17,547 nt of DNA. Origin: an uncultured Chlamydiae bacterium. Lineage in GTDB: Bacteria > Chlamydiota > Chlamydiia > Chlamydiales > Rhabdochlamydiaceae. The notes under the pieces are model-generated. The model made no database searches. It saw nothing but the letters and a program-made list of their open reading frames with translations, and had not been told where the DNA came from. The stretch is taken from assembly GCA_903867585.1 (NCBI GenBank), contig CAIPRZ010000097.1, positions 1-17,547 of the forward strand, in the 5' to 3' direction. Every line of letters starts with the position of its first letter. Within the stretch, counting starts at the first letter, position 1. Both the position numbers and the translations under genes were made by a program. Of this stretch, positions 7,580-13,966 are shown piece by piece.

Positions 7580-9115
7580 ATGACCTCTCACAAACCTGTT
7601 CGCGTTCGTATTGCCCCTTCTCCTACCGGAGATCCTCATGTAGGGACAGCCTATATGGCCCTTTTCAACCTTATCTTTGCTAAACACTATAAGGGTAAAT
7701 TTATTCTACGCATTGAAGATACCGATCGGACACGATCAAGAACTGAATATGAAGAAAATATTTACAAAGCTCTTCAATGGCTGAATATTAATTGGGATGA
7801 AGGACCCGATATTGGGGGGCCTTTTGGACCTTATAGACAATCAGAAAGGACAGAGATTTATCAAAAATACTGCCAAATGCTTCTTGATAACGGGAAAGCT
7901 TATAAGTGTTTTGCTACCTCAGAAGAGCTTCAGGAAATGCGCGAAATGGCTTCAAAGCTTGGTCAAAAAATCGGTTATGACAGACGCTATAGAAACTTAT
8001 CGGCTCAAGAAATAGAAGAACGGCTTGCTCAAGGACAACCTTATGTGGTCAGACTAAAAGTCCCTCTTTCCGGAGAATGCATTTTTGAAGATGGGATTAA
8101 AGGTCGTATTAGTTCTCCGTGGGCTGATATCGATGATCAAGTTTTATTGAAATCTGATGGCTTCCCGACTTATCACTTAGCAAACGTTGTTGATGATCAT
8201 TTAATGCAAATAAGCCATGTGATACGTGGTGATGAATGGATGAGTTCCACACCGAAGCACATCCTACTCTATGAAAGTTTTGGTTGGGAGCCCCCTGTGT
8301 TTATGCACATGCCTTTATTACTTGGCAAAGATGGTAAGAAATTATCCAAACGTAAAAACCCCTGCTCTATTTTTTATTATAGAGATACAGGCTATCTACC
8401 TAGCGCCTTTAATAATTTCCTAACGCTCATGGGTTACAGTATGGTTTCTGAAACAGAAATCTACTCTCTTGATCATATTATTCAAGAATTTGACCCCAAA
8501 CGAATTGGTGTTTCTGGAGCTTTTTTTGATGTAACAAAATTAGATTGGCTAAACCAACAATATCTTATTAACCATGTTGGAGAAAAACAGCTCTGGAATG
8601 AAATTAAAAAATGGAGCTTTAACGATGAATTCATGGAAAAACTAATGCCTCTTTGCCACACAAGGATCAAGCATTTTTCTGAATTTATTGAGCTTCTTGG
8701 ATTCATGTTTATGAGTCATATCCCCTATTCGCAAGATCTCTTGTGTCCAAAAGGGATTCTTCCTGAACAATCGGCGATGATTATTCAGACCTTAATTTGG
8801 TCACTCGATGAACAAGAAGACTGGGGTTATAATGGCGTTGAAAAAGCCGTTTCTGAAGCTACTGCAGCTTTTGGTGTTAATCTTAAAAAAGTGCTTATTC
8901 CGATTTTATTTGGCTCCATCACAGGCAAAAGACAAGGGCCTCCTGTATATCAAGCTATTGAAATTCTTGGTAAAGATCGAACACGCGCCCGCTTTTTAAG
9001 ATCTATCGAATTTTTAGGCGGTATATCGTCTAAAAAAATCGATACTCTCCAAAAAGCGTGGAGACAAAGAGACTGTAGAGCCTTTATACCAGCTGAAACT
9101 TATGGTTCAACCTGA
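7580..9115 (+). CDS. gltX: Glutamate--tRNA ligase (glutamyl-tRNA synthetase)
   Basis: This class I enzyme charges tRNA-Glu; in Chlamydiae, which lack GlnRS, it is expected also to mischarge tRNA-Gln for repair by GatCAB. At 511 residues it is complete. Visible features are the entry motif RIAPSPTGDPHVGT (residues 10-23, HIGH equivalent at 20-23), RIEDTDRTR (44-52), the tRNA/ATP region YHLANVVDDH (198-207), IRGDEW (215-220), and the KMSKS equivalent KLSKR (254-258). The zinc-knuckle cysteines of some GltX proteins are absent. There is no Shine-Dalgarno sequence before the ATG, and a hairpin lies just upstream. Next to euo, this is the standard chlamydial neighbour. The last 16 bases overlap the end of the minus-strand lipoprotein gene. 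Confidence 0.95.
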   Translation: MTSHKPVRVRIAPSPTGDPHVGTAYMALFNLIFAKHYKGKFILRIEDTDRTRSRTEYEENIYKALQWLNINWDEGPDIGGPFGPYRQSERTEIYQKYCQMLLDNGKAYKCFATSEELQEMREMASKLGQKIGYDRRYRNLSAQEIEERLAQGQPYVVRLKVPLSGECIFEDGIKGRISSPWADIDDQVLLKSDGFPTYHLANVVDDHLMQISHVIRGDEWMSSTPKHILLYESFGWEPPVFMHMPLLLGKDGKKLSKRKNPCSIFYYRDTGYLPSAFNNFLTLMGYSMVSETEIYSLDHIIQEFDPKRIGVSGAFFDVTKLDWLNQQYLINHVGEKQLWNEIKKWSFNDEFMEKLMPLCHTRIKHFSEFIELLGFMFMSHIPYSQDLLCPKGILPEQSAMIIQTLIWSLDEQEDWGYNGVEKAVSEATAAFGVNLKKVLIPILFGSITGKRQGPPVYQAIEILGKDRTRARFLRSIEFLGGISSKKIDTLQKAWRQRDCRAFIPAETYGST

Positions 9116-9219
9116 GGCTCTAAAGCCGTGTCTGATATGATATAATGGGGATTATACGCTTTATCAGCACAACCTGCTAAAAATAAAACAAGAGCTAAAG
9201 TAACCAAGGTTTTAATCAT
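9100..9219 (-). CDS. Very small predicted lipoprotein (39 aa), in the omcA position
   Basis: This short frame encodes MIKTLVTLALVLFLAGC followed by a 22-residue tail ending QVEP. The first 17 residues are a textbook lipoprotein signal: Lys3, a hydrophobic core and the lipobox LAGC with Cys17 as the lipidation site. The mature peptide would be only 23 residues, with one cysteine. GAGGAAG (complement of 9234-9240) lies 14 bases before the ATG, a long spacing. A perfect TTGACA lies upstream on the same strand (complement of 9268-9273, inside cysJ), but without a good -10. In Chlamydia the gene next to gltX is omcA, a small outer-membrane lipoprotein rich in cysteine. This product shares size class, lipidation and location but not the cysteines, so it may be a reduced counterpart or unrelated. 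It overlaps the gltX 3' end by 16 bases. Confidence 0.7.
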   Translation of the reverse strand: MIKTLVTLALVLFLAGCADKAYNPHYIISDTALEPQVEP

Positions 9220-9266
9220 AAACCGACCGTTTTCTTCCTCTTTACAAACTTTTAAAAAAAACGTCT

Positions 9267-10340
9267 ATGTCAAATTTTTTGCTTCCAGAAGCGGCTAATG
9301 AAAAAACTATTTTTTCAGCCAGATTAATTAAAAGAACAGCCATTACCAAAAATCAGCAAAGAACGTTTTTTTTAACTTTAGAGTTTGAAAGCCCGGTACC
9401 CTATAAAACAGGGGATTCGTTAGCTATCTATCCAGAAAATAGCAATCAAGATGTTATTGAATTTTGCAACGCTTTAAAGATCAGCCCCGATCATTATGTG
9501 ACCTCAGAAATTACCGTCATGGATTTTCTTAAAAAGAAAGTCTCATTAAACAAGTGGACATCTAAAATGTCCCAGCTGATTTTTAATGAATCCAAATTGC
9601 CAGAAGAGCTAAAAAACCTAGAGAATATCGGCATATTAAATTCTATTTCTATAAGTAAAGACCAGGCTCTAGAACTTATAAAAATTCTCCCTCCTCAAAT
9701 GCCTCGCTATTATTCTATCGCCTCTTCTCCTCTTTCCAATCCATGCCAAATCGATCTTCTTGTGTCATTAAATTCTTTTGATGTTAATGGGATAGTAAAA
9801 TATGGCGTGGCATCCATGTTTTTATGTCTCGATGCTCCGATGAACTACCACTTACATGGTTTTATTCATGCTGCTGATCATTTTAGAATCCCACAGAGTG
9901 ACACGCCTATTATTATGATTGGCCCAGGTACCGGCGTTGCCCCCTTTAGAGCTTTTATTCAGGAAAGAATAACAATAGGCCATTCCAAAAACTGGCTCTT
10001 CTTTGGGGAAAGACACAAAGAAACCGATTTTTATTTTCGTGATGAATTCATCCGTTATGCAGATGAAGGAGATCTAAAATTAAGTCTGGCTTTTTCTCGT
10101 GATCAAGACCATAAAATTTATGTTCAAGATCTGATGATCGAGCAGAAAAAAGAACTCTATGATTGGATCCAAAAAGGGGCCATCATTTACATCTGCGGTG
10201 ATGCCAAAAATATGGCAAAATCGGTAGAAACAGCTCTTGTAAACATTATCGCAGAATATCAAGAGCAAGATCCTAAATCAGTTATTGGGCAACTAAGAAG
10301 TTGGAGAAAAGAGGGACGCTATAATCTTGATGTTTACTAG
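9267..10340 (+). CDS. cysJ: CysJ-like NADPH-dependent flavoprotein reductase without the flavodoxin domain
   Basis: The protein matches the C-terminal two thirds of sulfite reductase flavoprotein (CysJ) and related diflavin reductases. Its 357 residues hold the FAD-binding domain (about 14-205; RYYSIASS at 147-154, VASMF at 181-185) and the NADPH-binding domain (about 212-357; MIGPGTGVAPFRAF at 217-230, FFGERH at 245-250, YICGD at 308-312). It ends RYNLDVY, like the capping tyrosine end of CysJ. The FMN-binding flavodoxin domain that starts full-length CysJ (about 600 residues) is absent, and no upstream frame encodes one. It should therefore pass electrons to a separate acceptor. No Shine-Dalgarno sequence is seen. 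The gene is divergent from the mini-lipoprotein (47 bp between starts) and convergent with ispF, sharing the stop sequence CTAG. The cysJ/ispF neighbourhood recalls CT435/CT434. Confidence 0.88.
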   Translation: MSNFLLPEAANEKTIFSARLIKRTAITKNQQRTFFLTLEFESPVPYKTGDSLAIYPENSNQDVIEFCNALKISPDHYVTSEITVMDFLKKKVSLNKWTSKMSQLIFNESKLPEELKNLENIGILNSISISKDQALELIKILPPQMPRYYSIASSPLSNPCQIDLLVSLNSFDVNGIVKYGVASMFLCLDAPMNYHLHGFIHAADHFRIPQSDTPIIMIGPGTGVAPFRAFIQERITIGHSKNWLFFGERHKETDFYFRDEFIRYADEGDLKLSLAFSRDQDHKIYVQDLMIEQKKELYDWIQKGAIIYICGDAKNMAKSVETALVNIIAEYQEQDPKSVIGQLRSWRKEGRYNLDVY

Positions 10341-10810
10341 TTTTCTAATGTAACAGCACATAACACGCTAATACCATCCCCGCAGCTTACATCTGATAGT
10401 CCATTGGAATCATGGGGTATAATCATGACTCTATCTTTTGAGATCTTTAAAAGATGAGCCATGTTTGATTGCATTCTATCCAGATGATCCAACAAAAAAG
10501 CGCTTTTTGCTTCAATGGAAAAGGAGACCTGAGAAATTTTAAGTCCCCGATTTAAGGCAAGACAATGATCTAGCAAAACCACACTATCGGTGATGGCATC
10601 TTTTTCTAATAAGTCAGAGCTTATTTGTTTAAATTTTTGATAACCCTGCAAGCTGCCTATAATTTGACATAGAGCTTGTAAAACTACATCTCCGTCTGAA
10701 TCATCCATTAACCCAAGTTCACCTGGAATAATCAAGCCTGCTAGCACCAAAGGTTTTGAAGAATCTAAGCTTAAAAATCTTCTAGCACTTTGACCTATGA
10801 TGACTCTCAT
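10337..10810 (-). CDS. ispF: IspF-like protein (2-C-methyl-D-erythritol 2,4-cyclodiphosphate synthase family), divergent active site
   Basis: IspF makes the cyclic diphosphate of the MEP isoprenoid pathway as a trimer with a metal at each active site. The 157-residue protein has the family length and landmarks: the MRV start, PLVLAGLIIP (residues 20-29), DSDGDVVLQAL (37-47), ITDSVVLL (73-80), SIEAKSAFLLDHLDRM (97-112) and SCGDGISVLCAV (143-154). When aligned by eye to E. coli IspF, the metal ligands D8, H10 and H42 become S8, R10 and Q45. H34 becomes D37, and the TTTEKLGF segment becomes HDSNGLSD. Either chlamydial IspF works with different residues or this copy is inactive. GAGGT lies 5 bases before the ATG. 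It is the second gene of a ddl-ispF operon (16-nt gap). Its TAG stop shares CTAG with that of cysJ on the other strand. Confidence 0.85.
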   Translation of the reverse strand: MRVIIGQSARRFLSLDSSKPLVLAGLIIPGELGLMDDSDGDVVLQALCQIIGSLQGYQKFKQISSDLLEKDAITDSVVLLDHCLALNRGLKISQVSFSIEAKSAFLLDHLDRMQSNMAHLLKISKDRVMIIPHDSNGLSDVSCGDGISVLCAVTLEN

Positions 10811-10826
10811 AAATGACCTCTTTTTT

Positions 10827-11879
10827 TTAAGTAACTAAATTAGCATACAACGTCTTTTGTAATTGCGAATTTTTATTACTGCGTTCAATCGCATCGTAAA
10901 TTAATCTAGAAATAAGTTCAGAATAAGATTTTCCTGAAATTTCAAATAATTTTGGATACATACTAATGTTTGTGAATCCTGGAAGAGTATTTATTTCATT
11001 AATGTAATAGGTATTTTCCTCTGTTACAAAAAAATCAACTCTAGCCATACCCTGAATTTCTAAAGCCTTAGCCGCTTTTAAGGCTATTTGCTTTAGAAGA
11101 TCGTGATCGATGTTTTTTGCAGGCGCTTCAAAACTGGCTCCATTTTCATCTAAATATTTAGCTTCATAGGAATAGAAATCATGATGCGGAATAACCTCTC
11201 CAGCAAGTGAGGCTTCCATGTCATCACTTCCTAAAATCGCCACTTCAATTTCTCTACCTTTTATGGCTTTTTCCACCAAAAGCTTGCTATCTAACTTAAA
11301 TACCTCTTGAGCTGCAATGACCGCTTCTTCCAAATTATGACACTTATAAACACCTACAGATGATCCCAATGAGGCCGCTTTGATAAAACAGGGAAAACCT
11401 TGAGATTCCAAAATAGAAAAATCTTTTTGAAATGATTTCATAATAGAAAAAGGAACAACTGAAATATTGGCATGAGCTAAGAGCCGTTTAGTGACATCTT
11501 TATCCATTGCAACTGCAGATCCTAAAACTCCAGGACCCACGTAGGCCAACCCTAAAATATCAAATAGCCCCTGAAAGGCCCCATTTTCACCAAAGCCCCC
11601 ATGCATGGTAGAAAATACAGCATCGATTCTGGCTTCAGATAAGGCATCAATTCCAAAAAGGTTAAGTTTAGCTACACATTCATCTACAGACAGGGCCTCA
11701 TTAAAAACATCTAAACTTGAGGCTGAATATATTTTTCCCTCTTTAGAAACTGGAAACAATAAAGGTTCAAATTTTTTATCACAAAGCGCTTTATAAACCG
11801 CTTTTATCGATCTAAGAGACACTTCATGCTCTACCGATTTTCCACCAAAAAAAAGTCCAATTTTTAGTTTATTTTGCAT
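10827..11879 (-). CDS. ddl: D-alanine--D-alanine ligase, stand-alone
   Basis: Ddl joins two D-alanines with ATP to make the terminal dipeptide of peptidoglycan precursors. The 350-residue protein is complete: GGKSVEHEVSLRSI (12-25, with catalytic-site E17 region), FSTMHGGFGENGAFQG (89-104), the ATP-grasp lysine region FIKAASLGSSVGVYK (165-179), GREIEVAILG (208-217), the omega-loop FYSYEAKY (235-242), and NEINTLPGFT (294-303). The tyrosine in the omega-loop favours D-Ala over D-lactate as second substrate. Chlamydia species carry Ddl as the C-terminal part of a MurC-Ddl fusion; here the gene is separate, in an operon with ispF. Only 37 bp separate it from the divergent ATP-grasp gene, and no strong Shine-Dalgarno sequence is visible. 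Confidence 0.95.
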   Translation of the reverse strand: MQNKLKIGLFFGGKSVEHEVSLRSIKAVYKALCDKKFEPLLFPVSKEGKIYSASSLDVFNEALSVDECVAKLNLFGIDALSEARIDAVFSTMHGGFGENGAFQGLFDILGLAYVGPGVLGSAVAMDKDVTKRLLAHANISVVPFSIMKSFQKDFSILESQGFPCFIKAASLGSSVGVYKCHNLEEAVIAAQEVFKLDSKLLVEKAIKGREIEVAILGSDDMEASLAGEVIPHHDFYSYEAKYLDENGASFEAPAKNIDHDLLKQIALKAAKALEIQGMARVDFFVTEENTYYINEINTLPGFTNISMYPKLFEISGKSYSELISRLIYDAIERSNKNSQLQKTLYANLVT

Positions 11880-11916
11880 ATACTATCTAAGATTTAAATT
11901 TTTTATATTTTTCTCA

Positions 11917-12903
11917 ATGTCTGAATACATTTTTACCAATATCGGTTGGGATCAAAAAAACATAAAAAATTCTCATTCTTTAAACCTCCAAATGAGCGCT
12001 TTAAGTTTTTTAATCGGTCAATCTAACGATAAAGCACTTATTGAATTTACACCAAATACCGAATATTTGCGGCAAATTGAAAAATTGAATCTTCCTGTGC
12101 AAAGCTATACCAGCTGGGATGAACTCACAACCTCCTCGATAGTTAATTCCTGGCAATCCTGTCCCCATTTAGAAAAAAAATGTCATTTGCGATTTCCGTA
12201 CCATCCTTTAAAACAAGATTTAGATTCTAAAGCTTTTATCTTAAATTTTTGCACACCAGCCTTTGATTCTTTTTTGATCCTTGCAAAGGAAGACATCTTA
12301 CCCTGTTTAAAAAACAAAGAAGGTAAATATGTTTTAAAAACTAAACTAGGACAATCAGGACAAGGTCATTATTTTTTCCAAGCTCCCTATTTATTAGATC
12401 ATAAATCATTGCCCGATATTGATTATGAATCTGCAAGATTAGAAAAGTGGGTCGATCGCGCTTATGATTTTAGCTCGCAATGGCTACTAGACGACAAAGT
12501 CTATCATTTGGGGATTTGCGAACTTCGTAATAACTCTAAAGGAGTTTATCAAAGCTCTATCTTTCCCCGTTTGAATCAAGAATTTGACGATTTCATAGAA
12601 GAGCATCTTTGCTTTACCAAGCCTATTATTGATGATTTATATCTTAAGGGCTATCGAGGTCATTTAGGAATCGATGCCTTTATATATCGGGATGAAAATC
12701 AATTTAAGCTATGTCCAATTATTGAAATCAACCCAAGAAAGACTATGGGCTATGTTGCCCTTTTCTTAGCTCATCATTTTAACAAAACTTGTATAATTGA
12801 ATTGGGAGATGGATCAAGCCCCTATTTTCTTTTACCCAAATCGATAACAATAAATAGTCAGCCTCTAATTTTTAAGAAAAATTTAAACCTGAAGCTTCTA
12901 TAG
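11917..12903 (+). CDS. Uncharacterised ATP-grasp enzyme
   Basis: The 328-residue protein has an ATP-grasp core after a roughly 120-residue N-terminal domain. Visible elements are YVLKTKLGQSGQGH (138-151), with the nucleotide-binding lysine and glycine loop; RLEKWVDRAYDFSSQW (174-189), where the purine/hinge contacts of ATP-grasp enzymes lie; and GHLGIDAFIYRD (248-259) followed by PIIEINPRKTMG (267-278), the acidic and Asn residues (D253, E270, N272) that bind Mg-ATP. The EKWVDR...DFS and EINPRxTMG signatures recall a widespread family of ATP-grasp proteins annotated as hypothetical, notably in Bacteroidota; I know of no established substrate. ATP-grasp enzymes usually join a carboxylate to an amine or thiol through an acyl phosphate. 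It is divergent from ddl (37 bp) and its last 32 bases overlap the convergent hypothetical gene. No Shine-Dalgarno sequence is seen. Confidence 0.75.
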   Translation: MSEYIFTNIGWDQKNIKNSHSLNLQMSALSFLIGQSNDKALIEFTPNTEYLRQIEKLNLPVQSYTSWDELTTSSIVNSWQSCPHLEKKCHLRFPYHPLKQDLDSKAFILNFCTPAFDSFLILAKEDILPCLKNKEGKYVLKTKLGQSGQGHYFFQAPYLLDHKSLPDIDYESARLEKWVDRAYDFSSQWLLDDKVYHLGICELRNNSKGVYQSSIFPRLNQEFDDFIEEHLCFTKPIIDDLYLKGYRGHLGIDAFIYRDENQFKLCPIIEINPRKTMGYVALFLAHHFNKTCIIELGDGSSPYFLLPKSITINSQPLIFKKNLNLKLL

Positions 12904-13837
12904 CTTCATAGGCCTCTGCAAATTTTTCACGATCTTTTTCTAATTCTAATATGAGCTTCATCAAAATGAAATCCGCATCAGAGCTATCCTCTTTTTTTTC
13001 TGGGACAAAAAATCGGATCACTTTCCCATGAAGATCGTAAGTAGTTGCCATCTCAAGTAATGAAGAAGCCCCTAGCGATAACGCCCCTTTTGCCAATGAT
13101 GTTAAAGCCCAAGGCAAGCTGGCTCCCCCTGTATAAGGGGCTACAGCAAGACCACCTATGCCCATGGCAATATTACCCCAAGCCGCACATGTTACAATAC
13201 ATTGGGCCCCTTCTGTTGCAAAAAGATACGTTTTTTCTGTGGTTTTTATAAGCGTTTGAGCCCATGGCTTATAGTGTTCGTATTTATCTTCGTCTTCTTT
13301 TTTTGCCTTTTCAACAGTGGTTTTACAGAACTCTGAAATAATGCCAAATTTATCTTGTGAAACCTTGAGGTCTGAAACTAGAAGACTCATTGAGGGAGTG
13401 TGTTTAGATAAATAGAGACCTGCACCTACTGCTAAAGGAGAAACTTCAAGAAATCCATCTTTAATAGAATTTGTAGCATCTAGTAAATTTCCAAAAGTAT
13501 TTGTCTCCGCTATGCCAAGCATTCTAGAAGCTCCAAGAGATGCCATAGCTAAGCTTAATCTTACAACGCCAATAGACACCCTACAGGCCCCCACAGACAC
13601 CCCAGCAACTGGAATGTAACCAATAATATTGGCATGTAATTTTGTGACCTCAGCGATGATATTAATCGTGACTTTACGGGTGCTATCCCAGTCCACGTTA
13701 TAAACAATTTGAGTTAGTAAACGGTCAATTTTTTCTGCGCTAAGAACTTCAAATACTGGCGCAAATAGAGCTCTTGTATCAAAGACTCCCCCACTTTGTA
13801 AAACTTCTCCAGGATGAGTAACAGTTGAATTAGACAT
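12872..13837 (-). CDS. Hypothetical protein with two long hydrophobic glycine-rich regions
   Basis: I do not recognise this 321-residue product. Numbered from the ATG at 13837, it has a polar N-terminus without a signal peptide, a hydrophobic Gly/Ala/Val-rich stretch at about 68-110 (IIGYIPVAGVSVGACR), a shorter one at about 132-144 (SPLAVGAGLYL), a charged middle (about 175-195), and a second long hydrophobic region at about 211-262 (WGNIAMGIGGLAVAPY). A charged, helical C-terminus follows (about 280-315). Paired hydrophobic lobes without a signal peptide are also typical of chlamydial inclusion-membrane (Inc) effectors, so a type III-secreted membrane protein is possible but unproven. GTG at 13843 could extend it by two residues, but AGGTG overlaps that codon and better serves the ATG. 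The gene is divergent from murA; in C. trachomatis the gene next to murA is the effector gene tarp (CT456). Confidence 0.65.
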   Translation of the reverse strand: MSNSTVTHPGEVLQSGGVFDTRALFAPVFEVLSAEKIDRLLTQIVYNVDWDSTRKVTINIIAEVTKLHANIIGYIPVAGVSVGACRVSIGVVRLSLAMASLGASRMLGIAETNTFGNLLDATNSIKDGFLEVSPLAVGAGLYLSKHTPSMSLLVSDLKVSQDKFGIISEFCKTTVEKAKKEDEDKYEHYKPWAQTLIKTTEKTYLFATEGAQCIVTCAAWGNIAMGIGGLAVAPYTGGASLPWALTSLAKGALSLGASSLLEMATTYDLHGKVIRFFVPEKKEDSSDADFILMKLILELEKDREKFAEAYEAIEASGLNFS

Positions 13838-13840
13838 AAT

Positions 13841-13845
13841 CACCT
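13841..13845 (-). promoter_or_regulatory. Ribosome binding site deciding the start of the murA-divergent hypothetical gene
   Basis: On the minus strand AGGTG (complement of 13841-13845) lies three bases before ATG at 13837 and itself contains the GTG at 13843. No purine-rich sequence precedes that GTG, so initiation at the ATG is preferred. The spacing is short, so the choice is not certain. Confidence 0.5.
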
Positions 13846-13867
13846 AAGATGTATTTGGGGGAAAACC

Positions 13868-13894
13868 TTTATATAAAGCTTACAAGATTTTCAA
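13868..13894 (-). promoter_or_regulatory. Candidate promoter for the hypothetical gene upstream of murA
   Basis: On the minus strand TTGAAA (complement of 13889-13894) and TATAAA (complement of 13868-13873) are 15 bp apart, about 30 bases before the chosen ATG. The -10 lies inside the perfect palindrome CTTTATATAAAG (13867-13878). The spacing is short for a sigma-70-type promoter, so this is a weak call. Confidence 0.35.
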
Positions 13895-13905
13895 ATGTAG
13901 AGGTT

Positions 13906-13935
13906 ATCTCTTTTTTTGTTTTTTTAAAAAGAGAT
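13906..13935. repeat. Inverted repeat between the divergent hypothetical gene and murA
   Basis: ATCTCTTTTT (13906-13915) and AAAAAGAGAT (13926-13935) form a perfect 10-bp inverted repeat around a T-rich 10-nt spacer. It sits 31 bases before the murA ATG. Neither strand has a U-tract after the second arm, so it does not look like a terminator. It could be an operator or a leader hairpin, or a by-product of AT-rich sequence. Confidence 0.4.
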
Positions 13936-13966
13936 TTAGATTAAGACTAGGTGGCATGGGGGAATT

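Noticed and set aside
12890..12908. Inverted repeat TGAAGCT/AGCTTCA as a terminator for the ATP-grasp gene
   Set aside because: The stem is only 7 bp, there is no U-tract on the plus strand, and the repeat follows from the repeated codons of the overlapping gene (E-A-I-E-A-S).
13838..13843. GTG at 13843 as the start of the hypothetical gene upstream of murA
   Set aside because: The GTG lies within the AGGTG ribosome site of the ATG at 13837 and has no purine-rich sequence of its own upstream.
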